Assembly: GCF_002796985.1 (NCBI RefSeq)
Contig: NZ_PEKX01000007.1
Location: forward strand, 548,284 to 612,283
Direction: 5' to 3'
Length of the DNA: 64,000 nt
Source of the DNA: Pseudomonas sp.
GTDB taxonomy: Bacteria; Pseudomonadota; Gammaproteobacteria; Pseudomonadales; Pseudomonadaceae
Part shown: positions 15,053-23,381 of the stretch, piece by piece
Numbering within the stretch: the stretch's first letter is position 1
Layout of the letters: each line of letters begins with the position of its first letter
Notes under the pieces: generated by a model
Seen by the model: only the letters and a program-made list of their open reading frames with translations
The model's database searches: none
What the model was told of the DNA's origin: nothing
Made by a program: the position numbers and the translations under genes

Positions 15053-16194
15053 CAGCCCATCTCCATGAAGAACAGCGCGAACGTCGCATCCAGCAGGATC
15101 ACCACGAAGATCGACTGGACCACGCTGGAGGTCGTGTGCTCGCCCACCGACTGCGCGCTGCCGCTGACGCGGAAGCCTTCCAGGCAGCCGATCACGGCGA
15201 TGATGAAGGCGAACACCGGGGCTTTGACGATGCCCACCAGGAAGTGCTGCACGGCGATGTCGTTCTGCAGCATGTAGAGGAACATGCGCGGCGAGATGTC
15301 CAGGGCCAGGGCGCAGACCACTCCGCCGCCGAAGATGCCGGAGAGCATCGCCAGGAAGGTCAGCATCGGCAGGGTCAGCAGCAGGGCCAGCACGCGCGGC
15401 AGCACCAGCAGTTCCACCGGGTCGAGGCCCAGGGCCTGGATCGCGTCGATTTCCTGGTTGGCCTTCATCGAGCCGATCTGCGCGGTGAAGGCGCTGGCGG
15501 TGCGGCCGGCGAGCAGGATGGCGGTGAGCAGCACGCCGAATTCGCGCAGGAAGGAGAAGCCTACCAGGTCGACCGTGTAGATCTGCGCGCCGAACTTCTG
15601 CAGCACGGTGGCGCCGAGGAAGGCCACCACCGCGCCGACCATGAAGGTCAGCAGGGCGACGATGGGGACGGCGTCCAGCCCGGTTTCCTCCATGTGCGCG
15701 GCCAGCGAGGTGAGGCGCCAGCGTCGCGGGCGGAACAGGTTGCGCACTAGCGTCTGCAGGGTCAGGCCGATGAAACCGAGCAGGCCGACCAGGTGTTCGC
15801 GGAAGGTCAGGGTGGCGATGCCGATGCGCTCCAGCACATCGCCCAGCGCGTTGCCTGGCGGCGGTGCCTTCTCGTCGAGACGGCATTGGGTGATGGCGCT
15901 GCCCACGGCGCGCAGGAGCGCCTGGCGTTCGGCGGGCAGGTTGCGGGCGATCTGTTCCAGCTGGCTCATCCTTGCGCCGCCGATAATCTCGGCCAGCAGG
16001 GCGGCTCCGGCGGTATCCAGCGCGCCAAGGCCGGCGAAGTCCAGCGCGGTGGGGGAGTCGGCGTGGCGCTGGGCGGCCACCTGGGCTTCCAGCGTGGCGA
16101 AGTGCGCGAGCGTCCAGTCGCCGCTGACGTGCATCAGCGGTGGGCTGGCGGAGGTGTCGAGCTGGAGCTGGCCGGGCTGGGCAGTCGTCGTCAT
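15049..16194 (-). CDS. MlaE-like permease with N-terminal STAS-like domain
   Basis: A 381-residue inner-membrane protein. Residues about 1-100 resemble a STAS domain (LDFAGLGALDTAGAALLAEII). The rest is the MlaE/YrbE permease with about five to six membrane segments and the conserved FLREFGVLLTAILLAGRTASAFTAQIGSMKANQEIDAI stretch. In the E. coli Mla system the STAS part is a separate protein, MlaB. Here it is fused, as in some other MCE systems. The start could also be the ATG at 16203, three codons earlier. It heads the operon and is divergent from the cob cluster. Confidence 0.86.
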   Translation of the reverse strand: MTTTAQPGQLQLDTSASPPLMHVSGDWTLAHFATLEAQVAAQRHADSPTALDFAGLGALDTAGAALLAEIIGGARMSQLEQIARNLPAERQALLRAVGSAITQCRLDEKAPPPGNALGDVLERIGIATLTFREHLVGLLGFIGLTLQTLVRNLFRPRRWRLTSLAAHMEETGLDAVPIVALLTFMVGAVVAFLGATVLQKFGAQIYTVDLVGFSFLREFGVLLTAILLAGRTASAFTAQIGSMKANQEIDAIQALGLDPVELLVLPRVLALLLTLPMLTFLAMLSGIFGGGVVCALALDISPRMFLYMLQNDIAVQHFLVGIVKAPVFAFIIAVIGCLEGFRVSGSAQSVGEHTTSSVVQSIFVVILLDATFALFFMEMGW

Positions 16195-16335
16195 GACTCG
16201 CATTCTAGCGAAGTTATGCGCCCTGACCACTTGACTTGTGTGAGGCTTTGTAGAGCCTTCGCCGCGCTCAGGGCGGGCCTCGGCGACATCCTGTTCAATT
16301 GACGCCCCAGCCCGCCTGCCACTAAGCTGCGCGCC

Positions 16336-16540
16336 TGCTTCAGGTGCTCTCGGCGCAAGCCGCGAGTGAAACAGGGAAGCCGGTGAACTCGATCCACGCA
16401 TCGACCATTCCGGCGCTGCCCCCGCAACGGTAAGCGAGCTTTGAGCCGCATTCCGCCACTGTGCCTCGGCATGGGAAGGCGCGGTTCATCGACAGCCTCA
16501 CGGCGTCACTCGCAAGCCCGGAGACCGGCCTGCTGCATCG
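16336..16540 (+). ncRNA. Cobalamin riboswitch
   Basis: The conserved elements of the class are all present in order: CAGGTGCTC near 16341, GAAACAGGGAAGCCGGTG at about 16368-16385, CTGCCCCCGCAACGGTA at about 16417-16433, and the B12 box AAGCCCGGAGACCGGCC at 16514-16530. It binds adenosylcobalamin and lowers expression of downstream genes. The first gene, cobO, starts 277 nt after the element. The spacer holds the presumed expression platform, but I cannot fold it with certainty. Confidence 0.93.
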
Positions 16541-16817
16541 CATGGCATCGCGGGAGGCGCTGCCGACGCCGGCCGTCTGCGCCGTGCGTTGCCGTCCTCC
16601 GCCTGCCCCGACTGGTCAGTGCCGCGCGGGTGAGAGCGGCGGAGAATCCTTCAGGTGAAATCCCTATTCCCCAGGTCTTCAGCCCTCGTGCTGGGCGACC
16701 TTTGCCGCATGGCGCCTGCGCGCGCCAGCGGTTCGACCCTGCCCATTCCATTCCCCGTTCGCTGCCATCCGGCCGGCAGCCTGACGCCTGTGCAATTCCT
16801 TTCAGGAGCAACCTGCC
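16541..16817 (+). other. Long leader between the cobalamin riboswitch and cobO
   Basis: These 277 nt have no credible ORF with a ribosome site. They contain GC-rich inverted segments and end with TTCAGGAGCAACCTGCC before the cobO ATG, a good ribosome site. In P. aeruginosa a TonB-dependent receptor gene adjoins cobO, as I recall. No receptor remnant is visible here. Confidence 0.6.
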
Positions 16818-17429
16818 ATGACTGAATCCCCGGAAAAGGACGAGCGCCATCGCTCGCGCATGCAGCGCAAGAAGGCGGTGATCGACGACAAGATCGCCCA
16901 GGCCCAGGGTGAGCGCGGCGTGTTCCTGGTCAACAGCGGCAATGGCAAGGGCAAGAGCAGCTCGGCCTTCGGCATGGTCGCCCGCGCGCTGGGCCACGGC
17001 ATGAAGGTGGGCGTGGTGCAGTTCATCAAGGGCGCCGCGACCACGGGCGAGGAGGCGTTCTTCCGGCGCTTCCCCGAGGAAGTCAGCTTCCATGTGATGG
17101 GCGAAGGCTTCACCTGGGAAACCCAGGACCGCCAGCGCGACATCGCCAAGGCGCAGTTCGCCTGGGATGTGGCGCGCCAACTGCTGGCCGACCCGGAGGT
17201 TGGCCTGGTGGTGCTGGACGAGGTGAACATCGCCCTCAAGCACGGCTACCTGGAGCTGGACACCGTGCTGGCCGATATTGCTGCCCGCCCGCCGATGCAG
17301 CATGTGGTCGCCACCGGCCGTGGTGCGCAGCCGGCAATGCTCGAAGCCGCCGACACCGTGACCGAGATGGGCCTGGTGAAACATGCCTTCAAGGCCGGCA
17401 TCAAGGCGCAGAAAGGGGTGGAGTTCTGA
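16818..17429 (+). CDS. cobO: Corrinoid adenosyltransferase CobO
   Basis: A 203-residue cytosolic enzyme of the CobA/CobO/PduO-unrelated P-loop type. It transfers the 5'-deoxyadenosyl group of ATP to reduced cob(I)yrinic acid a,c-diamide or other corrinoids. The P-loop GNGKGKSS is at 41-48, followed by VVQFIKGAATTGEE, the Walker B-like VVLDEVNIALKHGYL, and the family ATGRGA motif. It is the first gene after the riboswitch. Its stop overlaps an ATG (TGATG at 17427-17431) that opens the repeat-derived spacer rather than cobB. Confidence 0.95.
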   Translation: MTESPEKDERHRSRMQRKKAVIDDKIAQAQGERGVFLVNSGNGKGKSSSAFGMVARALGHGMKVGVVQFIKGAATTGEEAFFRRFPEEVSFHVMGEGFTWETQDRQRDIAKAQFAWDVARQLLADPEVGLVVLDEVNIALKHGYLELDTVLADIAARPPMQHVVATGRGAQPAMLEAADTVTEMGLVKHAFKAGIKAQKGVEF

Positions 17430-17690
17430 TGTTCGTGGCTTGCCCTCACCCCAGCCCTCGGCTTTGGCATCCTGCGTCGCTCTACCTCCTGCATCCCGGC
17501 AGTCGTCTCCCAGTGGGAGAGGGGGTCGTTAGGCGTGTGGTGGGAGATCTGCGCTCGCCAGCCGATGCTGTTGGCGGGCTCAGTGGTGGCGCGACTGTCG
17601 CGCATCGGACACAACGGCTGCAGATGGCACCCAACTGCCCCCTCTCCCTCCGGGAGAGGGTGCTCCTCGCCATGACTGCGGAGCGCACCT
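17430..17690 (+). repeat. CCCTCTCCC-type repeat (family D) between cobO and cobB, with an open frame
   Basis: The spacer contains GCCCTCACCCCAGCCCTC, a CTCCCAGTGGGAG hairpin near 17509-17521, and the perfect hairpin CCTCTCCC-TCC-GGGAGAGG at 17641-17659. A reading frame of 87 codons (17429-17692) spans it. It starts on the cobO stop (TGATG) and ends on the cobB start (TGATG). The peptide resembles no protein I know. It probably serves, if at all, to carry ribosomes across the insertion. Confidence 0.7.
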
Positions 17691-17691
17691 G

Positions 17692-18987
17692 ATGCTCGAA
17701 GCACGCCAATGCCCCGCACTGCTGATCGCCGCCCCCGCTTCCGGCCAGGGCAAGACCACCGTGACCGCCGCCCTGGCGCGCCTGCACACGCGCCTCGGGC
17801 GCAAGGTGCGGGTGTTCAAGTGCGGCCCGGATTTCCTCGACCCGATGATCCTTGCCCGCGCGAGCGCTGCGCCGGTCTACCAGCTGGACCTGTGGATGGT
17901 GGGCGAGGAGGAGAGTCGCCGCCTGCTCTGGGAGGCGGCCGGCGAGGCCGACCTGATCCTCATCGAAGGCGTGATGGGCCTGTTCGACGGTTCGCCCTCG
18001 GCGGCCGATCTGGCCCGCTGCTTCAACGTGCCAGTGATGGCGGTGATCAACGGCCAGTCCATGGCCCAGACCTTCGGCGCGATGGCCGTCGGCATGGCGA
18101 CTTATCAGCCGGACCTGCCGTTCTCCGGTGTGCTCGCCAACCGCATTGGCAGCCAGCGCCACCGTGATCTGGTGCGCGACAGCCTGCCCGAGTGGATTCG
18201 CTGGTATGGCGCCTTGCCGCGCGCTACCGAAGTGGAACTGCCCAGCCGCCACCTCGGCCTGGTGCAGGCCGACGAACTGGCCGACCTCGACGCCCGCCTG
18301 GACGCCGCCGCTGATGCTTTGGCGGCCAGCGCCAGTACCGAACTGCCGCTGCCGGTGAGCTTTGCCGCGCCCGAGTCGAGCCGCGAGACTTCGCGCCTGG
18401 ATGGCGTACGCATCGGCGTGGCGCGGGACAACGCCTTCGCCTTCCTCTATCAGGCCAACCTCGACCTGCTGCGCGAGTTGGGCGCCGAGCTGGTGTTCTT
18501 CTCGCCGCTGCGTGACCAGGTGCTGCCGGAAGTGGACAGCCTCTACCTGCCCGGCGGCTACCCGGAACTGCACCTGCAGGCGCTGGCCGAGAACCGCGCC
18601 ATGGCCCAGGCCATCCATGCACATCACGAGATGGGCAAGCCGATCCTCGCCGAGTGCGGCGGCATGCTCTATCTGCTCGACGCGCTGACCGACGTGGCCG
18701 GCGCACGCGCGCCACTGCTCGGCCTGCTGCCGGGCGAGGCACGCCTGCAGAAGCGCCTGGCCGCCCTGGCACTGCAAGCGGTAACGCTGCCCGAAGGCAC
18801 CCTGCGCGGGCACACCTTCCACCACTCGTTGCTGGACAGCAGCGAGGAGCCGCTGGCCCGTGGCGTCTGCCCCAACGACAAGCCGGTGGCCGAAGCGGTG
18901 TTCCGCCGTGGCCGGCTCACCGCGTCCTATATCCACTTCTACCTGCCGTCCGCTCCGGACGCCGCAGCAGCCCTGCTGAGACCATGA
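17692..18987 (+). CDS. cobB: Cobyrinic acid a,c-diamide synthase CobB
   Basis: A 431-residue glutamine-dependent amidotransferase that amidates the a and c side chains of (hydrogeno)byrinic acid or cobyrinic acid with ATP. The N-terminal dethiobiotin-synthetase-like domain has the P-loop ASGQGKTT. The C-terminal class I glutaminase domain has its nucleophile at C322 (AECGGMLYL) and a late HTFHHS block. The ATG at 17692 overlaps the stop of the spacer frame. The end overlaps bluB by 4 nt. It belongs to the riboswitch-led cob operon. Confidence 0.94.
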   Translation: MLEARQCPALLIAAPASGQGKTTVTAALARLHTRLGRKVRVFKCGPDFLDPMILARASAAPVYQLDLWMVGEEESRRLLWEAAGEADLILIEGVMGLFDGSPSAADLARCFNVPVMAVINGQSMAQTFGAMAVGMATYQPDLPFSGVLANRIGSQRHRDLVRDSLPEWIRWYGALPRATEVELPSRHLGLVQADELADLDARLDAAADALAASASTELPLPVSFAAPESSRETSRLDGVRIGVARDNAFAFLYQANLDLLRELGAELVFFSPLRDQVLPEVDSLYLPGGYPELHLQALAENRAMAQAIHAHHEMGKPILAECGGMLYLLDALTDVAGARAPLLGLLPGEARLQKRLAALALQAVTLPEGTLRGHTFHHSLLDSSEEPLARGVCPNDKPVAEAVFRRGRLTASYIHFYLPSAPDAAAALLRP

Positions 18988-19634
18988 CTGAGCACGCTTA
19001 CACTCCCGAGGAGCGCGCCGCGCTCTACCGCGCCATCGCCGAGCGCCGCGACATGCGCCATTTCAGCGGCGGCGAAGTGGCGCCCGAACTGCTCGCGCGC
19101 CTGCTCGAAGCGGCGCACCAGGCACCCAGCGTCGGGCTGATGCAGCCGTGGCGGTTCATCCGCGCTACCTCGCCGGAACTGCGCCAGTCGATCCACCGCC
19201 TGGTGGAAGAGGAGCGCGTGCGCACCGCCGAGGCGTTGGGCGAGCGCTCTGACGAGTTCATGCGCCTGAAGGTCGAAGGCGTGCTCGACTGCGCCGAAGT
19301 GCTGGTGGCGGCGCTGATGGAGGGCCGCGAGGCGCACGTCTTTGGTCGCCGCACGCTGCCGAACATGGACCTGGCTTCGTTGTCCTGCGCGATCCAGAAC
19401 CTCTGGCTGGCTTCCCGCGCCGAAGGCCTGGGCATGGGCTGGGTGTCGCTGTTCGACCCCGCCGCACTGGGCGACCTGCTGGGCTTGCCGGCGGGCGCCG
19501 AAGCCGTGGCGGTGATCTGTCTCGGCCCGGTCCGCGAGTTCTACCCGGCGCCGATGCTGGCCCTGGAAGGCTGGCGCCAACCGCGCGCACTCAGCGAGCT
19601 GCTGTACGAGAACCACTGGGGAGAACAGCCATGA
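18984..19634 (+). CDS. bluB: 5,6-dimethylbenzimidazole synthase BluB
   Basis: A 216-residue flavin-destructase of the nitroreductase fold. It turns reduced FMN plus oxygen into 5,6-dimethylbenzimidazole, the lower ligand of B12. Visible motifs are RRDMRHFSGG for flavin phosphate binding, HQAPSVGLMQPWRF, and GMGWVSLFDP. The presence of bluB, with cobB of the late pathway, indicates aerobic lower-ligand synthesis. The ATG at 18984 overlaps the cobB stop (ATGA); longer in-frame starts lie inside cobB. Confidence 0.93.
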   Translation: MTEHAYTPEERAALYRAIAERRDMRHFSGGEVAPELLARLLEAAHQAPSVGLMQPWRFIRATSPELRQSIHRLVEEERVRTAEALGERSDEFMRLKVEGVLDCAEVLVAALMEGREAHVFGRRTLPNMDLASLSCAIQNLWLASRAEGLGMGWVSLFDPAALGDLLGLPAGAEAVAVICLGPVREFYPAPMLALEGWRQPRALSELLYENHWGEQP

Positions 19635-20743
19635 GCCTGGCCCTGCTGAGCGTTCTCGGCGTAGCGCTGGATACCCTGCTGGGTGAGCCGAAACGCTGGC
19701 ATCCGCTGGTGGCTTTCGGGCGTTTGGCGGATCGGTTGGAGCGGCGGTTCAATCGTTCGCGGGTGGCGGACCGAGCTGAAGAGCCCCCTCTCCCTAACCC
19801 TGGCTACGCGCCCCGCTCCGAAGGGAGAGGGGACCGTACGGAGCAGGTTGAAACCTTAGCGTCAGCCGGCACGGACAGCTTCCTCTCCCTTCATGGGGGG
19901 GGCGCCCAGTCAGAGGGCGGGGGAGAGGGTGCTTCCTCACACTCCGATGTTTCCGGGAGCGACACCCCCGGCCTCGCCTGGCGCAGCCACGGCGTCACCG
20001 CCTGGATCATCGCGGTCATCCCACTGACCCTGCTCGCGCTGCTGCTCAGCCTGCTGCCCTACGTTGGCTGGATCGTCCAGGCACTCGCGCTATACGCCGC
20101 GCTGGGCCTGCGCAGCCTGGGCGAACACGCCGAACCGGTAGCGTTGGCCCTGCGCGCCGACGACCTCAACGAAGCACGCCTGCGCGTGGGCTACATGGTC
20201 AGCCGCGAAACCGCCGAACTGGACGACACCGCCGTGGCCCGCGCCGCCACCGAGTCGGTGCTGGAGAACGGCAGCGATGCGGTGTATGCCGCGCTGTTCT
20301 GGTTTGCCGTGGCTGGCGCGCCGGGCGTGGTGCTCTATCGCCTGAGCAACACCCTTGACGCCATGTGGGGCTACCGCAATGCGCGCTTCGAGCGCTTCGG
20401 CTGGGCAGCGGCGAAGATCGACGACGTCCTTAACTACATTCCGGCGCGGCTGGTGGCCTTCACCTATGCGCTGCTTGGTCACACCCGGCTCGCCCTGCGC
20501 TGCTGGCGTACACAGGCGCCACAATGGGACAGTCCCAACGCCGGCCCGGTGATGGCGGCCGGCGCGGGAGCGCTGGGCGTGTCGCTCGGCGGCTGTGCCC
20601 GCTACCACGGCGAACTCCACCAACGCCCGCAGCTGGGCGAAGGCCCGGCGCCGACCGCCACGGACATCTGGCGCGCGCTGGCCCTGGTGCGCCAGGGCGT
20701 GCTGCTGTGGCTGGCGGTCATCCTCATCCTGGGAGTGCTCTAA
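19631..20743 (+). CDS. cobD: Adenosylcobinamide-phosphate synthase CobD with an in-frame repeat insertion
   Basis: A 370-residue inner-membrane protein of the CobD/CbiB family, which joins aminopropanol phosphate (or threonine-derived linker) to adenosylcobyric acid. The N-terminus, LLGEPKRWHPLVAFGRLADRLE, and the later blocks ENGSDAVYAALFWF, DAMWGYRN and GPVMAAGAGAL are intact. Residues about 47-113 are foreign: low-complexity, Gly/Glu/Ser/Pro-rich and encoded by CCCTCTCCC hairpin repeats. The family protein is normally about 300-320 residues, from memory. The insert lies just before the second membrane segment, in a spot that could tolerate a loop. Both ends overlap neighbours, so the gene appears still translated through. 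Confidence 0.9.
   Translation: MSLALLSVLGVALDTLLGEPKRWHPLVAFGRLADRLERRFNRSRVADRAEEPPLPNPGYAPRSEGRGDRTEQVETLASAGTDSFLSLHGGGAQSEGGGEGASSHSDVSGSDTPGLAWRSHGVTAWIIAVIPLTLLALLLSLLPYVGWIVQALALYAALGLRSLGEHAEPVALALRADDLNEARLRVGYMVSRETAELDDTAVARAATESVLENGSDAVYAALFWFAVAGAPGVVLYRLSNTLDAMWGYRNARFERFGWAAAKIDDVLNYIPARLVAFTYALLGHTRLALRCWRTQAPQWDSPNAGPVMAAGAGALGVSLGGCARYHGELHQRPQLGEGPAPTATDIWRALALVRQGVLLWLAVILILGVL
19784..19929. repeat. CCCTCTCCC-type repeat (family D) inside cobD
   Basis: Two inverted pairs occur: CCCCTCTCCCT (19785-19795) with AGGGAGAGGGG (19822-19832), and CCTCTCCC (19882-19889) with GGGAGAGG (19921-19928). The second pair has a G-rich GGCGCCCAGTC segment in its loop. The reading frame of cobD stays open through all of it. 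Confidence 0.85.
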
Positions 20744-21762
20744 TGCTCGAACATGGCGGCCGGTTGCGCAAAGCGGCGCAGCAGTACGGTATTCCGCTCG
20801 CCGAATGGCTGGACCTGTCCACCGGCATTTCGCCCTGGCCCTGGGCCTTGCCCAGCGTGCCGGCGGCGACCTGGATGCGCCTGCCCGAGGACCGCGACGG
20901 CCTGGAAGCCGCCGCACGCCGCTACTATGGCCTCGAGAAGCTGCATGGCGCCGAGAAGCTGCTGCCGCTGCCCGGCAGCCAGGCGGCGATCCAGTTGCTG
21001 CCGCGATTGCGCCGGCCGGGCAAGGTCGGCGTGGTCTCGCCCTGTTATGCCGAGCACGCCGAGTCCTGGCGCGCCGCCGGGCATATCCTGCGCGAGGTCA
21101 GCGACCAGGAAGTGCCTCATCACCTGGAGCGCTTCGACGTGCTGGTGGTGGTCAACCCGAATAACCCCACCGGCCGACGCATCGAGGCCGGCGTGCTGCT
21201 GGAGTGGCACGCACGCCTGCAGGAGCGCGGCGGCTGGCTGGTGGTGGACGAAGCCTTCATGGACTGCACGCCCGAACACAGCCTGGTGCCCAGCTGCGCC
21301 AGCCGTCCGGGGCTGATTGTGCTGCGCTCGTTCGGCAAGTTCTTCGGCCTCGCCGGCGCGCGCCTGGGCTTCGCCTTCGCCGAACCGCGCCTGCTGGAAA
21401 GCCTGGCCAAACTGCTCGGCCCCTGGGCGGTGAGCGGCCCGACGCGCTGGGTGGCGCAGGCAGTGCTGGGCGAGTTCCAGGAACAGATCCAGCGCCGCCG
21501 CGACCTGCATGACGCCAGCCGCCGCCTGGCCGGTTTGCTCGGTGAGCACGGCTTCGCGCCGCAGGGCGGCACGGCGCTGTTCCAGTGGGTGGTGTCGATG
21601 CGCGCCCAAGCGCTGCGCGACCACCTGGCGCGCCAGGGCATTCTCGTGCGTCTGTTCGAGACGCCCGGCAGCCTGCGCTTCGGCCTGCCGCCGGACGAGA
21701 AAGGCTGGGAACGCCTGGAGCACGGCCTGCGCACCTTCAACCAGATGGAGAGCCTGCGTTGA
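20743..21762 (+). CDS. cobC: Threonine-phosphate decarboxylase CobC (PLP aminotransferase fold)
   Basis: A 339-residue PLP enzyme of the aminotransferase I/II fold. In the B12 pathway it makes (R)-1-aminopropan-2-ol phosphate from L-threonine phosphate, the linker used by CobD. Visible motifs are VVNPNNPTGR, VVDEAF, and the PLP-binding K199 in RSFGKFFGLAGARLG. The ATG at 20743 overlaps the cobD stop (TAATG). The end overlaps the cobQ start. A longer open frame upstream lies inside cobD and has no family similarity. Confidence 0.92.
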   Translation: MLEHGGRLRKAAQQYGIPLAEWLDLSTGISPWPWALPSVPAATWMRLPEDRDGLEAAARRYYGLEKLHGAEKLLPLPGSQAAIQLLPRLRRPGKVGVVSPCYAEHAESWRAAGHILREVSDQEVPHHLERFDVLVVVNPNNPTGRRIEAGVLLEWHARLQERGGWLVVDEAFMDCTPEHSLVPSCASRPGLIVLRSFGKFFGLAGARLGFAFAEPRLLESLAKLLGPWAVSGPTRWVAQAVLGEFQEQIQRRRDLHDASRRLAGLLGEHGFAPQGGTALFQWVVSMRAQALRDHLARQGILVRLFETPGSLRFGLPPDEKGWERLEHGLRTFNQMESLR

Positions 21763-23210
21763 GCACGCTGATGGTGCAGGGCACGACTTCGGATGCCGGC
21801 AAAAGCACGCTGGTGACCGCGCTGTGCCGCTGGCTGATTCGCCAGGGTGTGTCAGTGGTGCCGTTCAAGCCGCAGAACATGGCGCTCAACAGCGCGGTGA
21901 CCGCTGACGGTGGCGAGATCGGTCGCGCCCAGGCGGTGCAGGCACAGGCCTGCCATCTGGCGCCGCACACCGACATGAACCCGGTGCTGCTCAAGCCCAA
22001 CAGCGACACCGGCGCCCAGGTGATCATCCACGGTCGCGCGGTCACCAGCATGAACGCCGTGGCCTACCACGACTACAAGCGCGTGGCGATGCAGGCGGTG
22101 CTCGAATCCCACCAGCGCCTGAGCGCCCAATACCCGGTGGTGATGGTGGAGGGGGCGGGGTCGCCAGCGGAGATCAACCTGCGCGCCAACGACATCGCCA
22201 ACATGGGCTTCGCCGAGGCGGTGGACTGCCCGGTGATCCTGATCGCCGATATCGACCGCGGCGGCGTGTTCGCCCATCTGGTTGGCACCCTGGAGCTGCT
22301 CTCCGAGTCTGAGCGGGCAAGGGTGAAGGGCTTCGTTATCAACCGCTTCCGCGGTGATATCGCGCTGCTGCAGAACGGCCTCGACTGGCTGGAAGAGCGC
22401 ACCGGCGTGCCGGTGCTGGGTGTGCTGCCGTACCTGATGGATTTCCATCTGGAAGCCGAGGACGCCATCGACACCCGCCAGACCGCCAAGACCGGCGAGC
22501 GCCTGCGCGTGGTGGTGCCGGTGCTGCCGCGCATCAGCAACCACACCGACTTCGACCCGCTGCGCCTGCACCCGCAGGTGGAGCTGACCTTCGTCGGCCC
22601 CGGCCAGCCGATCCCACCGGCGGACCTGATCATCCTGCCGGGCTCCAAGAGCGTGCGGCCGGACCTGGCCTTCCTCCGCGCCCAAGGCTGGGATGCCGCC
22701 ATCGAGCGCCACCTGCGTTATGGCGGCAAGCTGCTGGGCATCTGCGGCGGCTTGCAGATGCTCGGCCGCACCCTGGCCGACCCGCACGGCCTGGAAGGTG
22801 CGGCGGGCGAGAGTGAGGGGCTTGGCCTGCTGGATTTCCATACCGTGCTGGAGCCGCAGAAGCAGCTGCGCAATGTCGGCGGCCACTTGGCGTTGGAAGA
22901 GGCCCCGGTGAGTGGTTACGAGATTCATGCCGGCGTCACCGAAGGCCCGGCTCTGGCGAACCCCGCCGTGCGCTTGAGCGATGGCCGCTGCGACGGCGCG
23001 TTGAGTGACGACGGCCAGGTGATGGGGACTTATTTGCACGGGCTGTTCGAGTCCAGTGCCGCCAGCTCCGCGCTGCTGCGCTGGGCCGGGCTGCGCGAGG
23101 TGCAGAGCATCGACTACCACGGCCTGCGTGAACGCGACATCGAGCGCCTGGCCGATCAGGTCGAGGCGCATCTGGATACTGAAAAACTGAGAGAACTGTG
23201 CGGACTGTAG
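21759..23210 (+). CDS. cobQ: Cobyric acid synthase CobQ
   Basis: A 483-residue glutamine amidotransferase that amidates side chains b, d, e and g of adenosylcobyrinic acid a,c-diamide. The P-loop region is GTTSDAGKST, the glutaminase nucleophile is C329 in GICGGLQML, and GTYLHGLF holds the late His. The start is most likely TTG at 21759 (MSTLMVQGTT), which overlaps the cobC stop as TTGA and matches the P. aeruginosa N-terminus. The ATG at 21771 is an alternative. The stop codon TAG at 23208-23210 is part of a REPIN arm. Confidence 0.94.
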   Translation: MSTLMVQGTTSDAGKSTLVTALCRWLIRQGVSVVPFKPQNMALNSAVTADGGEIGRAQAVQAQACHLAPHTDMNPVLLKPNSDTGAQVIIHGRAVTSMNAVAYHDYKRVAMQAVLESHQRLSAQYPVVMVEGAGSPAEINLRANDIANMGFAEAVDCPVILIADIDRGGVFAHLVGTLELLSESERARVKGFVINRFRGDIALLQNGLDWLEERTGVPVLGVLPYLMDFHLEAEDAIDTRQTAKTGERLRVVVPVLPRISNHTDFDPLRLHPQVELTFVGPGQPIPPADLIILPGSKSVRPDLAFLRAQGWDAAIERHLRYGGKLLGICGGLQMLGRTLADPHGLEGAAGESEGLGLLDFHTVLEPQKQLRNVGGHLALEEAPVSGYEIHAGVTEGPALANPAVRLSDGRCDGALSDDGQVMGTYLHGLFESSAASSALLRWAGLREVQSIDYHGLRERDIERLADQVEAHLDTEKLRELCGL

Positions 23211-23292
23211 GGCGCATGACCGTTCGCGGTTATCCGCCGTTTCGTCTTGCCACTGTTTCGGCGGATAACGCCGGGGGCGTTATGCGCCCTAC
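23207..23292. repeat. REPIN-type palindromic repeat, family B, copy 2
   Basis: Arms GTAGGGCGCAT (from 23207) and ATGCGCCCTAC (to 23292) enclose GGTTATCCGCC and GGCGGATAAC. It begins inside the cobQ coding end and supplies the cobQ stop codon. Confidence 0.88.
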
Positions 23293-23303
23293 GCCTGCTT
23301 TTC

Positions 23304-23381
23304 GTAGGAGCGAGCTTGCTCGCGAACACAACGTCCCGGTTACGCCGGAGTTATGCGGTTCGCGAGCAAGCTCGCTCCTAC
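23304..23381. repeat. REPIN-type palindromic repeat, family A, copy 2
   Basis: Arms at 23304-23326 and 23359-23381. Only 3 nt separate its end from the AGGGAGA ribosome site of cobP, so the pair of repeats forms the whole cobQ-cobP spacer. Confidence 0.9.

Noticed and set aside
14267..15886. Long 539-codon version of the MlaF-like ATPase
   Set aside because: The first 278 codons are antisense-like Arg/Pro-rich sequence overlapping the permease. The GTG at 15052 gives the normal protein.
17482..18936. 484-codon minus-strand open frame opposite cobB
   Set aside because: It is the complementary shadow of cobB in GC-rich DNA, with no start signal or family match.
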